Source of the DNA: Phormidium ambiguum IAM M-71
Lineage (GTDB): Bacteria; Cyanobacteriota; Cyanobacteriia; Cyanobacteriales; Aerosakkonemataceae
Length of the DNA stretch: 64,000 nucleotides
Assembly: GCF_001904725.1 (NCBI RefSeq)
Contig: NZ_MRCE01000010.1
Location: 62,001-126,000, forward strand
Direction: 5' to 3'
Every line of letters starts with the position of its first letter. The first letter of the stretch is position 1. Of the stretch, positions 49,660 through 59,348 are shown piece after piece. A model generated the notes under the pieces. It was not told the origin of the DNA. It ran no database searches and was given only the letters and a program-made list of their open reading frames with translations. The translations under genes were made by a program, and so were the position numbers.

Positions 49660-52121
49660 TACCAAGTAAAGCTATATCTTACACTTATAGTAGTTCCTTG
49701 CGCCGCAGCATTGCTAGAATTGATTCCTTGAATTTGCGAAACTATGGGGAAATATAAACTATTAAATAAGTTTTGTACCCCAATAGTTAGTGTACCTGGC
49801 CCTACTTTAATGATGCTAAGATAGTCAGCTGTAAAGTAGTTATTTACTTCTTCTAAACCATAACCATCCCCTTCAGGATTTCGACCTCCAGAATACAAAA
49901 ATTGTAGGCGATTACTCCAGCGAGAAGTTGTTTGGTGTTGCACATAAGCAGTGAGTTTTAGTGGCGGAATCCGAAAACCGTCAAGGTCAGTGTAATCGCC
50001 ATCATCACCAATATCAATCCTTCCTTCTAACCAACTTAAGGTTCCTCCTAATGTTAAGCGATCGTTTAATTTAGTATCAATGGTTGCTTCAATCCCATAG
50101 ACATATTCAGGAGCACGAATTACATTTAAATCAGCATCAAAGGTAGAACCTAAATCTGATTGATTATAAAATCCAGATAATGATGCTTGAATGTTGCGCC
50201 ATTGTCCGCGAACTCCTAATTCAAAATTGTTGACTTTTTGCGGTTCGGGGTTAATATCTCTGACAGATAAATCTGCGGAAGCACTTCGCAAAACTCGACC
50301 TACATCAGCAAGGGAAAAACCTTGGGAAAAGTTGAAGAATACGTTAACTTCAGGAATAGGAAAGTAAACAATTCCGGCGTTAAAGAGTAGTTCGTTGTAA
50401 TCGAGATTTCCGCCTCTAATATTATTACCGCTTAATGTGGTGTAGTTATCAACATTTATCCCTGCGGTTTCGTAACGAAGACCACCATTTAGGATAACGC
50501 GATCGTTAATATTCCAGTTAAATTGGGCAAATAATCCTAAACTGCTTAATTCGATCGGTGGTGCCCAAATTCGGTTTCCTCGCTTGCGATATCTTAATCC
50601 ATTACTAGCATCGAATTCTGATTCATCAAAAGTAGAAACTGGTTGAACACTATCCTCAAAAAAGTAATCTGCACCCCACAATAATCTAGCTGCACCTTGA
50701 TTAAATAAGGGAGTATCAACTTGTACTCGTGCGCCAAATTTATCTGATTCAATTCGAGATTGAATAATATCGTTACCAAACCCCGCAAAATCTCGCGCAT
50801 CAAAGGGGAAAAAGCGAGTGAAATAATTTCGATAATAAGCTTGAGCTTGTAACTTACTACCTAAAAGATCGTCGTGGCGGTATTGTAAGTTAACTTGGGT
50901 ATTTCTAGTACCTTGTTGTTCATCTAAATCTAGACCACGTAAAGCACGCGCTCGACGACGATTGGGAAATTCATCTACTCTAGGATCGCTTGTAAAGTCG
51001 GTATTTTGGGTGTCTTGAAAATAGTTAAAACTTAATTCTAAACGTTGATTTTCACTGGGTCGCCAACCAACTTTACCCAGGAAATTCATACTATCAGTAT
51101 CAGCAAGTCCACCTTGTCCATTAGGATCGGGAGGAATGCGATTTCCCCCAGCATCAAAATATCCTCCAGTTCCCGAAAAGGTAGCAGAAACTAAGTAATC
51201 GATCGCACCTTCATTTCCCGAAACTGATTGTTGAGCAAAGTAACCTAAACTATCAGAAAAATTGGTGAAAGAAGCATTAATTCCGACTTCAGTTCTGAAA
51301 GTTAATTTGTCATTAGTTGGTCGTCGAGTTGTAATATTAACAATCCCACCAGTTGCGCCATCACCATAAATTGCTGATGGTCCCCGCAAAACTTCAATTC
51401 TTTCAATAACTGAAGAATCGATCGTTCTTAAATCCCGAAAAACGTTCCGACTAGTAGATTGAGGAACACCATCAATAATTACTAAAATATTGCGTCCGCG
51501 TAGAGATTGTCCGAAGTTACTAGCACTTTGCGTTGAAGGCGCTAACCCAGGAACTAACTGACTTAATGTTGTTCCAAGATCGGGTGTAATTCTAGTTTGG
51601 ATTTCGAGTTGTTCCCGATTAATTACTGTTATTGAACGAGGAACATTATTAATATTTTCTGCGGTACGAGTTGCAGTAACAACAAGTTCAATTTCTTCCG
51701 GTTCTAAATTGGCAACTGCGCCGGGAGTAATGCTAAAAACAAGTCCTTGAGGACTTAATTGATACTCACCTTTTGGTGGATTAGTTTCTCCAACAATTGT
51801 TAAACGAACCGTATTAGAATCGAGGTTGGTCAGTGAAATTCTTTGAATACCTGGAACTGGATTAATTTGTTCAGCAGGTGTATTTTCCGGTAAATTAAGT
51901 TGAGCATTAGGGATATCAAAAATTAAATTTTGATTCTCACTCACAGGTTGAATATTAGGTAAAACTCCTGAACTAGTTTGTAAAACAGCTTCTACACCAT
52001 TAGCGGTTCTATTAAACTGAATTCCCGTAATTTGGATAACTTGAGCAAAAGCAGATTGAACGTTAACTAAAGAAATAGTGCTTGCAACAAAAACAGAACT
52101 AAAACCAGACCAAAAATTCAC
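49659..52121 (-). CDS. TonB-dependent siderophore receptor with AMIN domain
   Basis: 820 residues from the GTG at 52119-52121; GAGGAGA 8 bases before decides this start over a TTG at 52148. Signal peptide to about residue 27 (SAFAQ). AMIN about 30-140 (ITGIQFNRTANGVEAVLQTS), plug about 150-280 (RTAENINNVPRSITVINREQ; VLRGPSAIYGDGATGG), barrel ends VRYSFTW. Probably takes up the siderophore made by locus B, since it lies between the synthetase and the transporter genes. Confidence 0.9.
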   Translation of the reverse strand: MNFWSGFSSVFVASTISLVNVQSAFAQVIQITGIQFNRTANGVEAVLQTSSGVLPNIQPVSENQNLIFDIPNAQLNLPENTPAEQINPVPGIQRISLTNLDSNTVRLTIVGETNPPKGEYQLSPQGLVFSITPGAVANLEPEEIELVVTATRTAENINNVPRSITVINREQLEIQTRITPDLGTTLSQLVPGLAPSTQSASNFGQSLRGRNILVIIDGVPQSTSRNVFRDLRTIDSSVIERIEVLRGPSAIYGDGATGGIVNITTRRPTNDKLTFRTEVGINASFTNFSDSLGYFAQQSVSGNEGAIDYLVSATFSGTGGYFDAGGNRIPPDPNGQGGLADTDSMNFLGKVGWRPSENQRLELSFNYFQDTQNTDFTSDPRVDEFPNRRRARALRGLDLDEQQGTRNTQVNLQYRHDDLLGSKLQAQAYYRNYFTRFFPFDARDFAGFGNDIIQSRIESDKFGARVQVDTPLFNQGAARLLWGADYFFEDSVQPVSTFDESEFDASNGLRYRKRGNRIWAPPIELSSLGLFAQFNWNINDRVILNGGLRYETAGINVDNYTTLSGNNIRGGNLDYNELLFNAGIVYFPIPEVNVFFNFSQGFSLADVGRVLRSASADLSVRDINPEPQKVNNFELGVRGQWRNIQASLSGFYNQSDLGSTFDADLNVIRAPEYVYGIEATIDTKLNDRLTLGGTLSWLEGRIDIGDDGDYTDLDGFRIPPLKLTAYVQHQTTSRWSNRLQFLYSGGRNPEGDGYGLEEVNNYFTADYLSIIKVGPGTLTIGVQNLFNSLYFPIVSQIQGINSSNAAAQGTTISVRYSFTW

Positions 52122-52181
52122 AATTGTTCTCCTCACACAACGTAACAAATTAATAGGTACTAAAATTTCTCTCTCTTCTCT

Positions 52182-52209
52182 TCCTCTGCGTCCTCTGCGC
52201 CTCTGCGGT
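52182..52209. repeat. Period-9 microrepeat (CCTCTGCGT)
   Basis: CCTCTGCGTCCTCTGCGCCT and CTGCGGTT, between the synthetase stop and the receptor start. Confidence 0.7.
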
Positions 52210-52210
52210 T

Positions 52211-54025
52211 TTAAATAACAGAAGCTATTTCAACCACATCATTAAGCGCATTACTAACAGTTCCAAAAGTAGAAACCGCAGGACGATTACCGCTTTCGTC
52301 AGCATAACCTTGCGCCAGTAAACGAGTACGATTGAGGCAAAGTTTGCTGAAACTTGGTGCTAGTAAATCGAATTGAGAAAAGCGCGATCGCAATTCGGGA
52401 AACTCACCTTGATAATCCAAAATAACCTGGCGCACTTGTAACCAAAAATCTCGCTCATCATACTGATGATAAGTTTCCAACAAGTCCGATAAATAGCGGA
52501 AATGACAAATAAATAAACCGCAAAAAATGTACTGACAAAGTTTCTCGTCTTTCTCCCCGGGAAAGAAAGGTTTAATTTCAGGCGGAAAACTTTCTAATTC
52601 TGGAAAAGGATGCTCACTAATATTAACATCATCAAGGAAATCTTTAAGCGCAACTCTCACAGGAATGTTATCTTTCAATATTAAAATCACGTTTTCCCCA
52701 TGCGGAGAAAAGACAGTTCCATAACGATAAAGGTAATGGATAAGTGGAGGTAAAACAGCATTGAACAAGCTTTTTAACCATTGGGATAAAGTTAAACCTG
52801 ATTGTTCAACAAGCTGAGAAACAAAAGGTTTACCTTGATGATCGAGATGTAACAAAGATGCTAAGGTGATCGGTTTTTCATTTGGTTCGAGATAGTTAAA
52901 CACACTTTCGCGCCAAAGACAACCTAGCATCTCTCGATATTGGTAAGGTGTTCCTTTGAGGTTCATATAATAAGGATGGAAATACTGTATTCCGGCGACT
53001 TCTCCTAATAGAATTAATCGGCATTTTTGAGTTAAAAAGGAATCGCTATTGCAAATTTCTTTTAACCATTCAGTCATGTATGGCGCTAAGATTGGCGCAG
53101 GTAATCCGCGATAAGTTGAGGTATTCAAAATACTAATAGGGAGTTTGACGTTGCGTTTCTGCGGATTACTGATATTTAGGAAAGTGCGAATTGATTGTTG
53201 AGGTAAATAATTATCGGGTGCTTGCGCTAAAAGAACGATCGCACCAGTAGCAATTTCTTCAGCAAATAAGCTGGCTAAATGAGTTTGAAATTGCCAATCA
53301 TGAACGGGGAGAAAGTAGTAATTTGCTGGGTTTAATCCTTGTGCAATTAGCAGATTTTTAAATTGCTTAATTTGAGTTTCCCCTAACTCTTCTTGCAGTA
53401 ATTGTTCATAACTTAATTGAGTGACAGCGTTAAATTTAGTTTTGTCTTTTTGTGCTGCAATCCACAGAAAAGAAACAGGCTGTTTTTGTTCTGGTGTATA
53501 GTTCAAATAATCATCATAATTAAAGCCAATTCGACCTTTATTAAAGGTAATCCAAGGATGTCCTTCCATCTCTCCTTCTAGTTCAGCATAGTTTAAGTTT
53601 AATAAGTTGGTTTTGGCGGTTTCTTTGTTCGCATTAATGTGAGCATCTGCTAATAATGTGTTACTCATTTCTCGGATAAAATGAGCAGTAGTAATGGGAT
53701 TCATTTCTATAGTTTCATGAATATCTAAAATGAATTGCAATACTTGAGTTGCTGGTTGCCATTCTGTGTTATTTGTTTGGCGTTTAATGGTTTCGGGAAT
53801 GACTCGGTAGCTGTTAAATAATCTGGTTTTGGCTACGAAGCGATAAACAACTGAGGCTAGGGAAAGTTGATATCGTTTGGTGTTTTTGTTGATCGTTTCG
53901 ATGGTTTCTGGTGCGATGATTTCTTCATACATGAATTCGGAAAGCATTTTGGCTAGTAAGTTCCGATTTATGGTTTCCCAATTTTGGGGTTTTAAGGCTG
54001 TTTTTAGGGTGTTGAGGTTTTTCAT
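52211..54025 (-). CDS. rhbF: NIS siderophore synthetase, IucC/RhbF-like
   Basis: 604 residues, normal for NRPS-independent siderophore synthetases. Motifs: EGHPWITFNKGRIGF near residue 155, the ATP-binding SIRTFLNIS and NTSTYRGLPAP, HDWQFQ, and GENVILILKD with the ferric-iron-reductase-like C-terminal region. In schizokinen-type pathways this enzyme attaches the second acylated amine to the citrate monoamide. It follows the exporter gene and precedes the receptor. The symbol is by analogy with the rhizobactin cluster. Confidence 0.85.
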   Translation of the reverse strand: MKNLNTLKTALKPQNWETINRNLLAKMLSEFMYEEIIAPETIETINKNTKRYQLSLASVVYRFVAKTRLFNSYRVIPETIKRQTNNTEWQPATQVLQFILDIHETIEMNPITTAHFIREMSNTLLADAHINANKETAKTNLLNLNYAELEGEMEGHPWITFNKGRIGFNYDDYLNYTPEQKQPVSFLWIAAQKDKTKFNAVTQLSYEQLLQEELGETQIKQFKNLLIAQGLNPANYYFLPVHDWQFQTHLASLFAEEIATGAIVLLAQAPDNYLPQQSIRTFLNISNPQKRNVKLPISILNTSTYRGLPAPILAPYMTEWLKEICNSDSFLTQKCRLILLGEVAGIQYFHPYYMNLKGTPYQYREMLGCLWRESVFNYLEPNEKPITLASLLHLDHQGKPFVSQLVEQSGLTLSQWLKSLFNAVLPPLIHYLYRYGTVFSPHGENVILILKDNIPVRVALKDFLDDVNISEHPFPELESFPPEIKPFFPGEKDEKLCQYIFCGLFICHFRYLSDLLETYHQYDERDFWLQVRQVILDYQGEFPELRSRFSQFDLLAPSFSKLCLNRTRLLAQGYADESGNRPAVSTFGTVSNALNDVVEIASVI

Positions 54026-54033
54026 GATTTTTT

Positions 54034-54144
54034 AAACCGCAGATAAACGCGGATGAACGCAGATGTTAGTGCAATTTTTATGGTTAGAAGCAGAGGTTAT
54101 TTTTAACCACAGATGTCCACAGATGAACACGGATGAACACAGAT
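54034..54144. repeat. Period-10 microrepeat arrays
   Basis: ACCGCAGAT(A)AACGCGGATG (54034-54064) and CCACAGATGTCCACAGATGA-type (54105-54144), in the space upstream of the synthetase gene. Confidence 0.75.
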
Positions 54145-54191
54145 ATTGGCGCAGTGTTTATGGTGAGGATAAAAAGTTTTGAAAAATCCTT

Positions 54192-55397
54192 TTATTCTTG
54201 GGGTATTGGGGGTAATGTTTTAGGGTTTGGTTTGTTTTGGAAAATGGTAAATTTGGCGAATATCCAGTTAGCAATGCTGAAGATTGCTGCTAGTAAAAAT
54301 GGTGCTGCTAAGTTGTAACTGCTGACTAACCACGATGCTGCTAGTGGCGCACCTAATCTGCCAACGTTGGCGAAGGAGGCGGCTACACTATAGTTAAAAT
54401 GAATGCCATTTTCGCTGCTTTCGTTGAATAATTTTAGTTGCAAAACTGTTTCGGTGACGGCGAGGAAAAATCCATAAACTAAGCGGCTGAGAATTAAGAA
54501 AAGCAGAGAGTTTGTCCAACCTTGGAAGAATAAACTCGTTACTAATAATACCATCCCGAAGGTGTAAATTTGCTTTAAGTTATGGGGTTTGCAAGCAAAG
54601 TGAATGTAAGGTAAAGCAGCGATCGCCATTACACTTGGAATTAGAAATAGAATGCTACTATCGAGCAAACTAATGTTAAATGGTTCGGGTGCGATGACGT
54701 ATTCAGTAAAGTAAGGACGAATTAGGTTGTTAGCAAGTTGAAAAGTGAGAATTGCCATTCCAATTGCTAGGATAAAACCTATTTGTTGCTTCCCAGTTGC
54801 TAATTTTGTTTCTTGTGGAATAGGTTCTTTGTGAGGTTTGGTTTCTACTCCTTGCAAGAAATAAACACACAAGGCTAATTGGATTAAATCTGCGATCGCA
54901 ACGCCGTAAAATAATGATAGAGGTGCTTCCCATCCTATCATCCATGCGCCAGCAATTGTTGAGGTAATAATTGCACCGTGAGATACTGCTTGGTAAGTTC
55001 CTGCTACTGTGGAACGTTGACTTTCTCCTGCTAATTGAATGATTAATGTGTACACCAAAAAGTAGCTACTTTTGAGAACAAGTAGTACAACTGTGTACCA
55101 CAAAAATTGATTTTCGTTTGTCGCTGTCGCCATCATTGCTGTCATGATGGCGCTTCCTAATTGTCCGAAATATATTAGATATTTGACGGAAACCCATCGC
55201 GCTATAATTCCCCATAATGGAGAAGCAATAACGACAGTTAGGCGACAAATAAAAATGTAATACCCCGTGTAACTTAAGTCTTCTACTCCAAAAACTTTGC
55301 GAAAGAATTGCGGATAAAACGGGGATAACAAAACTTCAGTAAACCAGGCTAAGAAAACACAAAAAAATAGGGTTCCTAACAACCATTTTTGTTTCAT
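54192..55397 (-). CDS. MFS transporter (putative siderophore exporter)
   Basis: 401 residues, 12 helices; starts MKQKWLLGTLFFCVFLAWFT; conserved loop residues IARWVSVKYL and LQLKLFNESSENG. Overlaps the N-hydroxylase gene by 4 bases, so in the biosynthesis operon. In Anabaena sp. PCC 7120 an MFS protein (SchE) exports schizokinen; the same role is inferred here. Confidence 0.8.
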   Translation of the reverse strand: MKQKWLLGTLFFCVFLAWFTEVLLSPFYPQFFRKVFGVEDLSYTGYYIFICRLTVVIASPLWGIIARWVSVKYLIYFGQLGSAIMTAMMATATNENQFLWYTVVLLVLKSSYFLVYTLIIQLAGESQRSTVAGTYQAVSHGAIITSTIAGAWMIGWEAPLSLFYGVAIADLIQLALCVYFLQGVETKPHKEPIPQETKLATGKQQIGFILAIGMAILTFQLANNLIRPYFTEYVIAPEPFNISLLDSSILFLIPSVMAIAALPYIHFACKPHNLKQIYTFGMVLLVTSLFFQGWTNSLLFLILSRLVYGFFLAVTETVLQLKLFNESSENGIHFNYSVAASFANVGRLGAPLAASWLVSSYNLAAPFLLAAIFSIANWIFAKFTIFQNKPNPKTLPPIPQE

Positions 55398-56719
55398 GAA
55401 GCAGCAACCCCAAACTTTTGAAAAACATTAGAATGGTTTACAGGATAAATTGTTTTACCTGTCAAAGTGTTAATAATGACAGCGTTGCGATATGCGCCAA
55501 GTCCTAAATCTGGTGCGCCAATTCCGTGAGTGTGCAACTCGCCATTTTGCACAAAAATTTGATTAGGAATAGTTTTTGTTAAGTGAAGTCGATAGTCTAA
55601 ATTAACTTTGTAATGTCCTGAATCATCCCATTCAATCAAGTTTTTTAATCCTGAAATACAAGCAGGAATTGCATGATTATATCCAGTTGCTAGGATTATA
55701 CAATCAGTTTCGTGATTGATACGTTCGCCTTGTTGTTGATGGCGATATCCAATTTGGTAGCGAGTTCCATTAGGGGTAGAAATGGGGGTAATTTCTTTCG
55801 CTTCTAATAGCGGAAGTAGTTGAATTGGAGGTTTTTTCCCGGCGATTGTGCGTTCGTAAAGTAAGTCGTAAATTTTGGTAATTGTTTCGTGACTAATACC
55901 TTTGTAAAAGAAGGTTTGTTGTTGTAGAATTTGCGATCGCATTTCCGCCGACAAATGGTAAAAATAGCGAATGTAGTCTGGCGAAAAGTGTTCTAAGGCG
56001 AGTTTGGTATACTCCATCGGTAAGAAACTGCTAGAACGAGTATGCCAATGCAGTTCATAACCGTAAGTTTCTTGTTCAGCTAGGAGTTCGTAAAATACTT
56101 CAGCGGCGCTTTGTCCTGACCCTAATACTGTAACAGATTTGGAAGCACGAGGCCGATCGCGTTTATGCAAAAACTCAGCCGAATGGAAAATATTTTCCGT
56201 AGGTAAAGCATTTTTGAAACAATCTGGAACTTTTGGAACGCTACCTACTCCTAATACTAAATGTCGCGCTAAATAGGTTTTAATTTCTTGGGAAGCAACC
56301 TCACGAACTTGTACTTCAAAATAGCTTCCTTCGGATGTTTTTTGCCAATAAATTGCTTCTACTCTCTGTCCAAACTGACAACTTTCTAATTGATTCGCTA
56401 CCCACTGACAATAATGATTATATTCCCGACGTGGAATCTGAAAACGTTCCAAAATATAGAAATGGTAAAGCCGTGATTGTTCCTGTAAATAGTTCAGGTA
56501 ACTAAAACGGTTACTAGGATTAACCATTGTTACCAAATCAGCTAAAAAGGAAACTTGAATTGTTGAACCTTCAATTAACAAACCCGAATGCCAAATAAAC
56601 TCAGGCTTTTGTTCTAAAAACAGTGCTTTTATCCCCGAAATTGGTTCAAGTAATGCGGCTAATCCTAAATTAAATGGCCCAATTCCCACACCCAAAATAT
56701 CGTAAATATCTTTAGCCAT
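55394..56719 (-). CDS. rhbE: L-lysine/diamine N-hydroxylase, RhbE/IucD-like
   Basis: 441 residues. FAD site GVGIGPFNLGLAALL, then LFLEQKPEFIWHSGLL; NADPH site VTVLGSGQSAAEVF; CIILATGYNHAIP near the end. It adds OH to the terminal amine of 1,3-diaminopropane or a similar diamine, making the hydroxamate precursor. 13 bases after the acetyltransferase gene. Symbol by analogy. Confidence 0.9.
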   Translation of the reverse strand: MAKDIYDILGVGIGPFNLGLAALLEPISGIKALFLEQKPEFIWHSGLLIEGSTIQVSFLADLVTMVNPSNRFSYLNYLQEQSRLYHFYILERFQIPRREYNHYCQWVANQLESCQFGQRVEAIYWQKTSEGSYFEVQVREVASQEIKTYLARHLVLGVGSVPKVPDCFKNALPTENIFHSAEFLHKRDRPRASKSVTVLGSGQSAAEVFYELLAEQETYGYELHWHTRSSSFLPMEYTKLALEHFSPDYIRYFYHLSAEMRSQILQQQTFFYKGISHETITKIYDLLYERTIAGKKPPIQLLPLLEAKEITPISTPNGTRYQIGYRHQQQGERINHETDCIILATGYNHAIPACISGLKNLIEWDDSGHYKVNLDYRLHLTKTIPNQIFVQNGELHTHGIGAPDLGLGAYRNAVIINTLTGKTIYPVNHSNVFQKFGVAAS

Positions 56720-56732
56720 GAATCTTTCTCAC

Positions 56733-57323
56733 TTAGAAACTTTTTCTTTCACAAAACATCAATGCTGCGCGTTTATCAGGTAACTCAATTTCTCGTTGCA
56801 ACTCAAAACCGCAGCGTCTAAAAACATGAATCATTTTCGAGTTACGAATATCCGGTTCTGCAATCATTTTTTCAGTGGCAGAATGTTGAAACAGAAACTC
56901 AGTCATTGCGCTTAGTAGGGGTAAAGCATAGCCTTTTCCTAAAAAGTTTGGTTCGCCGATTAATAAATGAATTCCTCGATCTTCGGGATGAAATTCGTAA
57001 GCTTTAGCGACAATATCTCCTGCTACCCAATAAGCTTCCCAATAACTCATCGGTACGCCATCTAAACAACCAATATAAAGAGTTTGATGGGTATCCGCTA
57101 ATGCGTTTTGCAAGTGTTTTTCCATTGCTTCTAAATCAAGTGCCAAATTCCAGAAAGGAATTACGTGCGGCTGATTCATCCAGTTGTGAATTAAACGCAA
57201 GTCTTCTTCTAAAACAACCGGACGAAAGGCAATTCTTTTGGCAATGTTTGAGTCAAATTTTTCCCAAACATAGCGCGAATTTTGTGGTAGAGAATAGGCA
57301 ATAGTTGAGTTGGATAAAGTCAT
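56733..57323 (-). CDS. rhbD: GNAT acetyltransferase, RhbD/IucB-like
   Basis: 196 residues. GNAT sites: RPVVLEEDLRLIHNWMNQPH, GIHLLIGEPNFLGKGYALP (acetyl-CoA loop) and VFRRCGFELQREIEL. It acetylates the hydroxylamine. 8 bases after the IucA-like gene, in the same operon. Symbol by analogy. Confidence 0.85.
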   Translation of the reverse strand: MTLSNSTIAYSLPQNSRYVWEKFDSNIAKRIAFRPVVLEEDLRLIHNWMNQPHVIPFWNLALDLEAMEKHLQNALADTHQTLYIGCLDGVPMSYWEAYWVAGDIVAKAYEFHPEDRGIHLLIGEPNFLGKGYALPLLSAMTEFLFQHSATEKMIAEPDIRNSKMIHVFRRCGFELQREIELPDKRAALMFCERKSF

Positions 57324-57331
57324 TAATTTTT

Positions 57332-59128
57332 CTATGAAATAGCTAAAGGATTTTGAATGGTGACGTAGACAGATTGAGTAGCCACTGAACCAACTAATTC
57401 ATCCATATCGTGAAATCTAGTCAGTAAGTTGCCTTTGCATCGCAGTTGGGATCGATCGAGTAAATTTTCTAGAAATTTGGAACAGCCTTGTTCTAGAGAC
57501 AAATGTTTTTCTAAGGCTTTTCTTACCTCTAAAATCAACAGGTTTTCATCAATTAAGCCAGCTACGCCAAAGGCATTTACTAAACCTAGTAAGTTATTCA
57601 TTACTAAGTAATAGCCTAAGCGTTCGTCAATCACTGCATCTTCACAAAAAGTCTGGCTTTTTTCGCTAATTCCTGGCAGAATTTCTTGTAATTGGTGTTG
57701 GAAAGATTCTCGATAGTAGTAACCTTGGTTATCTCGATAGAAGAATTTATCGGGATAGCCATCTTTTAACTGAAGTACGCTATTTTGTTGATGTGCTTCT
57801 ACTGCGATTCCGTAAGTGAAATATAACCAGAGAATTGGTTCTAAGCAAATTTTTAAATAACGTTGAAACCAATCTAAAGTTACATCGCTTGTTAAGCGTT
57901 TTTCTTGTTGAGCTAACTGCTGAATAATTGCCGAAAGTCGGGAACCTTCGCCAGTAATTTTATCCTGACATAAGGAGATTATACAAGTTGCGTCGTTTTG
58001 TTCGGAAAAGGGATTTTCTCGCAGAACTGTGGCAAACCCAGAAGTTAATTCTTCTTCTCCTTTAATAGTAATATAAGCTGGATCTTTGACGATCTGAAAT
58101 TGAGGAAAATTATCCCGCATATCCTGACCAATTTTTGTGTCGAGAATGCGGGAGATTTCTACACCTCGTTCTAATTCTTTGTAAAGATTTGCTCTTAAAG
58201 AATTAGTGATTTTTACATTCAAAGAAAACTTGAACATAAAAGGAGAGTTAGGATGAGCAACAGTGCGAATTGAAGAAGTGGGAAAATAAGCTTTTCCTTG
58301 TTGTCCCAAATCTTCTAATAAGCCTTGTGCAATTAACTTTTGTACGGCAGGTTTACGTTTTAAAAATTCAGCTTGCCAAGGGTGAACGGGAATCAAAGAA
58401 TATTCATCAGATTGACAGTATTTTTGCTTGAATTCTGATGTAACTTCGGGATCTGCTAAAAGTTCTTGTTTGATTAAATCTGTTGCCGATCGATTTAAGT
58501 TGGAATCTTCTTGAATTATAGATTGATGCGATCGAAAATAATAAGGAGAAAAACTGGCTTTTAATTCAGGAGAATAAAGTGGTAATTCTTCATCGGAAAA
58601 ACCTTGACGGCTTTTAGGTGTGGGGTGTAAATGATGTCCAAAAACTAAAGCTTGTTCAGTTGCAATAAACGATCGCTTAAATCCATACAACTCAGAAATT
58701 TCTGCGGAACGATATTGAACAAACTGTTCAATATTACGGCAACTTTGCACCACTCGCAACAATAACTCGTCTTGATGTCCGTTCTGATTGCTAGCCAACA
58801 TTAACTCTTTAGCAATCAGCGCCGTTAAAGTCACATAATCTAGTTGCAAAAGCTCGGCTTTTCCCAAAGATTTGTAATAGATGGGAAAAGTAAAAATATG
58901 CCGTCCAGTGGGAGAATAATAACGCAATCCTGCTAGGATCTCAATGTTTTGATGAGATAAAGGACAGCGAATTAAAGAATCTGTTCCTAATTGTGGCGAT
59001 CGCAAAAATTCGCCATTATTAGTTTCTCGTAAATAACAGTTAAGAAAACTTTGCATTGTCGCCTGTTCAGCAATTTCTTTAGCTGTCAGAGATTGAGGAA
59101 TTGTGGGATTAAGTGTTGCTTGAATCAT
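57332..59128 (-). CDS. rhbC: NIS siderophore synthetase, IucA/RhbC-like
   Basis: 598 residues. HPWQAEFLKRKPAVQKL, SSIRTVAHPNSPFMFKFSLN, and YGIAVEAHQQNSVLQLKDG are typical for the first-acting (citrate) synthetase. It joins citrate to one N-acetyl-N-hydroxydiamine using ATP. Symbol by analogy. Confidence 0.9.
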   Translation of the reverse strand: MIQATLNPTIPQSLTAKEIAEQATMQSFLNCYLRETNNGEFLRSPQLGTDSLIRCPLSHQNIEILAGLRYYSPTGRHIFTFPIYYKSLGKAELLQLDYVTLTALIAKELMLASNQNGHQDELLLRVVQSCRNIEQFVQYRSAEISELYGFKRSFIATEQALVFGHHLHPTPKSRQGFSDEELPLYSPELKASFSPYYFRSHQSIIQEDSNLNRSATDLIKQELLADPEVTSEFKQKYCQSDEYSLIPVHPWQAEFLKRKPAVQKLIAQGLLEDLGQQGKAYFPTSSIRTVAHPNSPFMFKFSLNVKITNSLRANLYKELERGVEISRILDTKIGQDMRDNFPQFQIVKDPAYITIKGEEELTSGFATVLRENPFSEQNDATCIISLCQDKITGEGSRLSAIIQQLAQQEKRLTSDVTLDWFQRYLKICLEPILWLYFTYGIAVEAHQQNSVLQLKDGYPDKFFYRDNQGYYYRESFQHQLQEILPGISEKSQTFCEDAVIDERLGYYLVMNNLLGLVNAFGVAGLIDENLLILEVRKALEKHLSLEQGCSKFLENLLDRSQLRCKGNLLTRFHDMDELVGSVATQSVYVTIQNPLAIS

Positions 59129-59212
59129 GGTGAATTAACTAGTAAAAAACGGCAATAAAAAACTCCATCTTCTCTCTGTGTTCTCTGCGTTTTTTTTCTA
59201 AAATATTTTTTA

Positions 59213-59252
59213 ACCACAGATATCCACAGATAAACACAGATGAACACAGATA
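59213..59252. repeat. Period-10 microrepeat
   Basis: ACCACAGATATCCACAGATA and AACACAGATGAACACAGATA, four units. Confidence 0.75.
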
Positions 59253-59310
59253 ATAGACAGAGATATAATCATCTCAAATCAATTATGTAATTTCTTCTTT
59301 CTTCTCTTTC

Positions 59311-59337
59311 TTCGCGCTCTTCGCGTCTTCGCGGTTC
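59311..59337. repeat. Period-9 microrepeat (CTTCGCGT type)
   Basis: TTCGCGCTCTTCGCGTCTTC then GCGGTTC, 12 bases before the decarboxylase stop. Confidence 0.7.
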
Positions 59338-59348
59338 AAAAAAAATCT

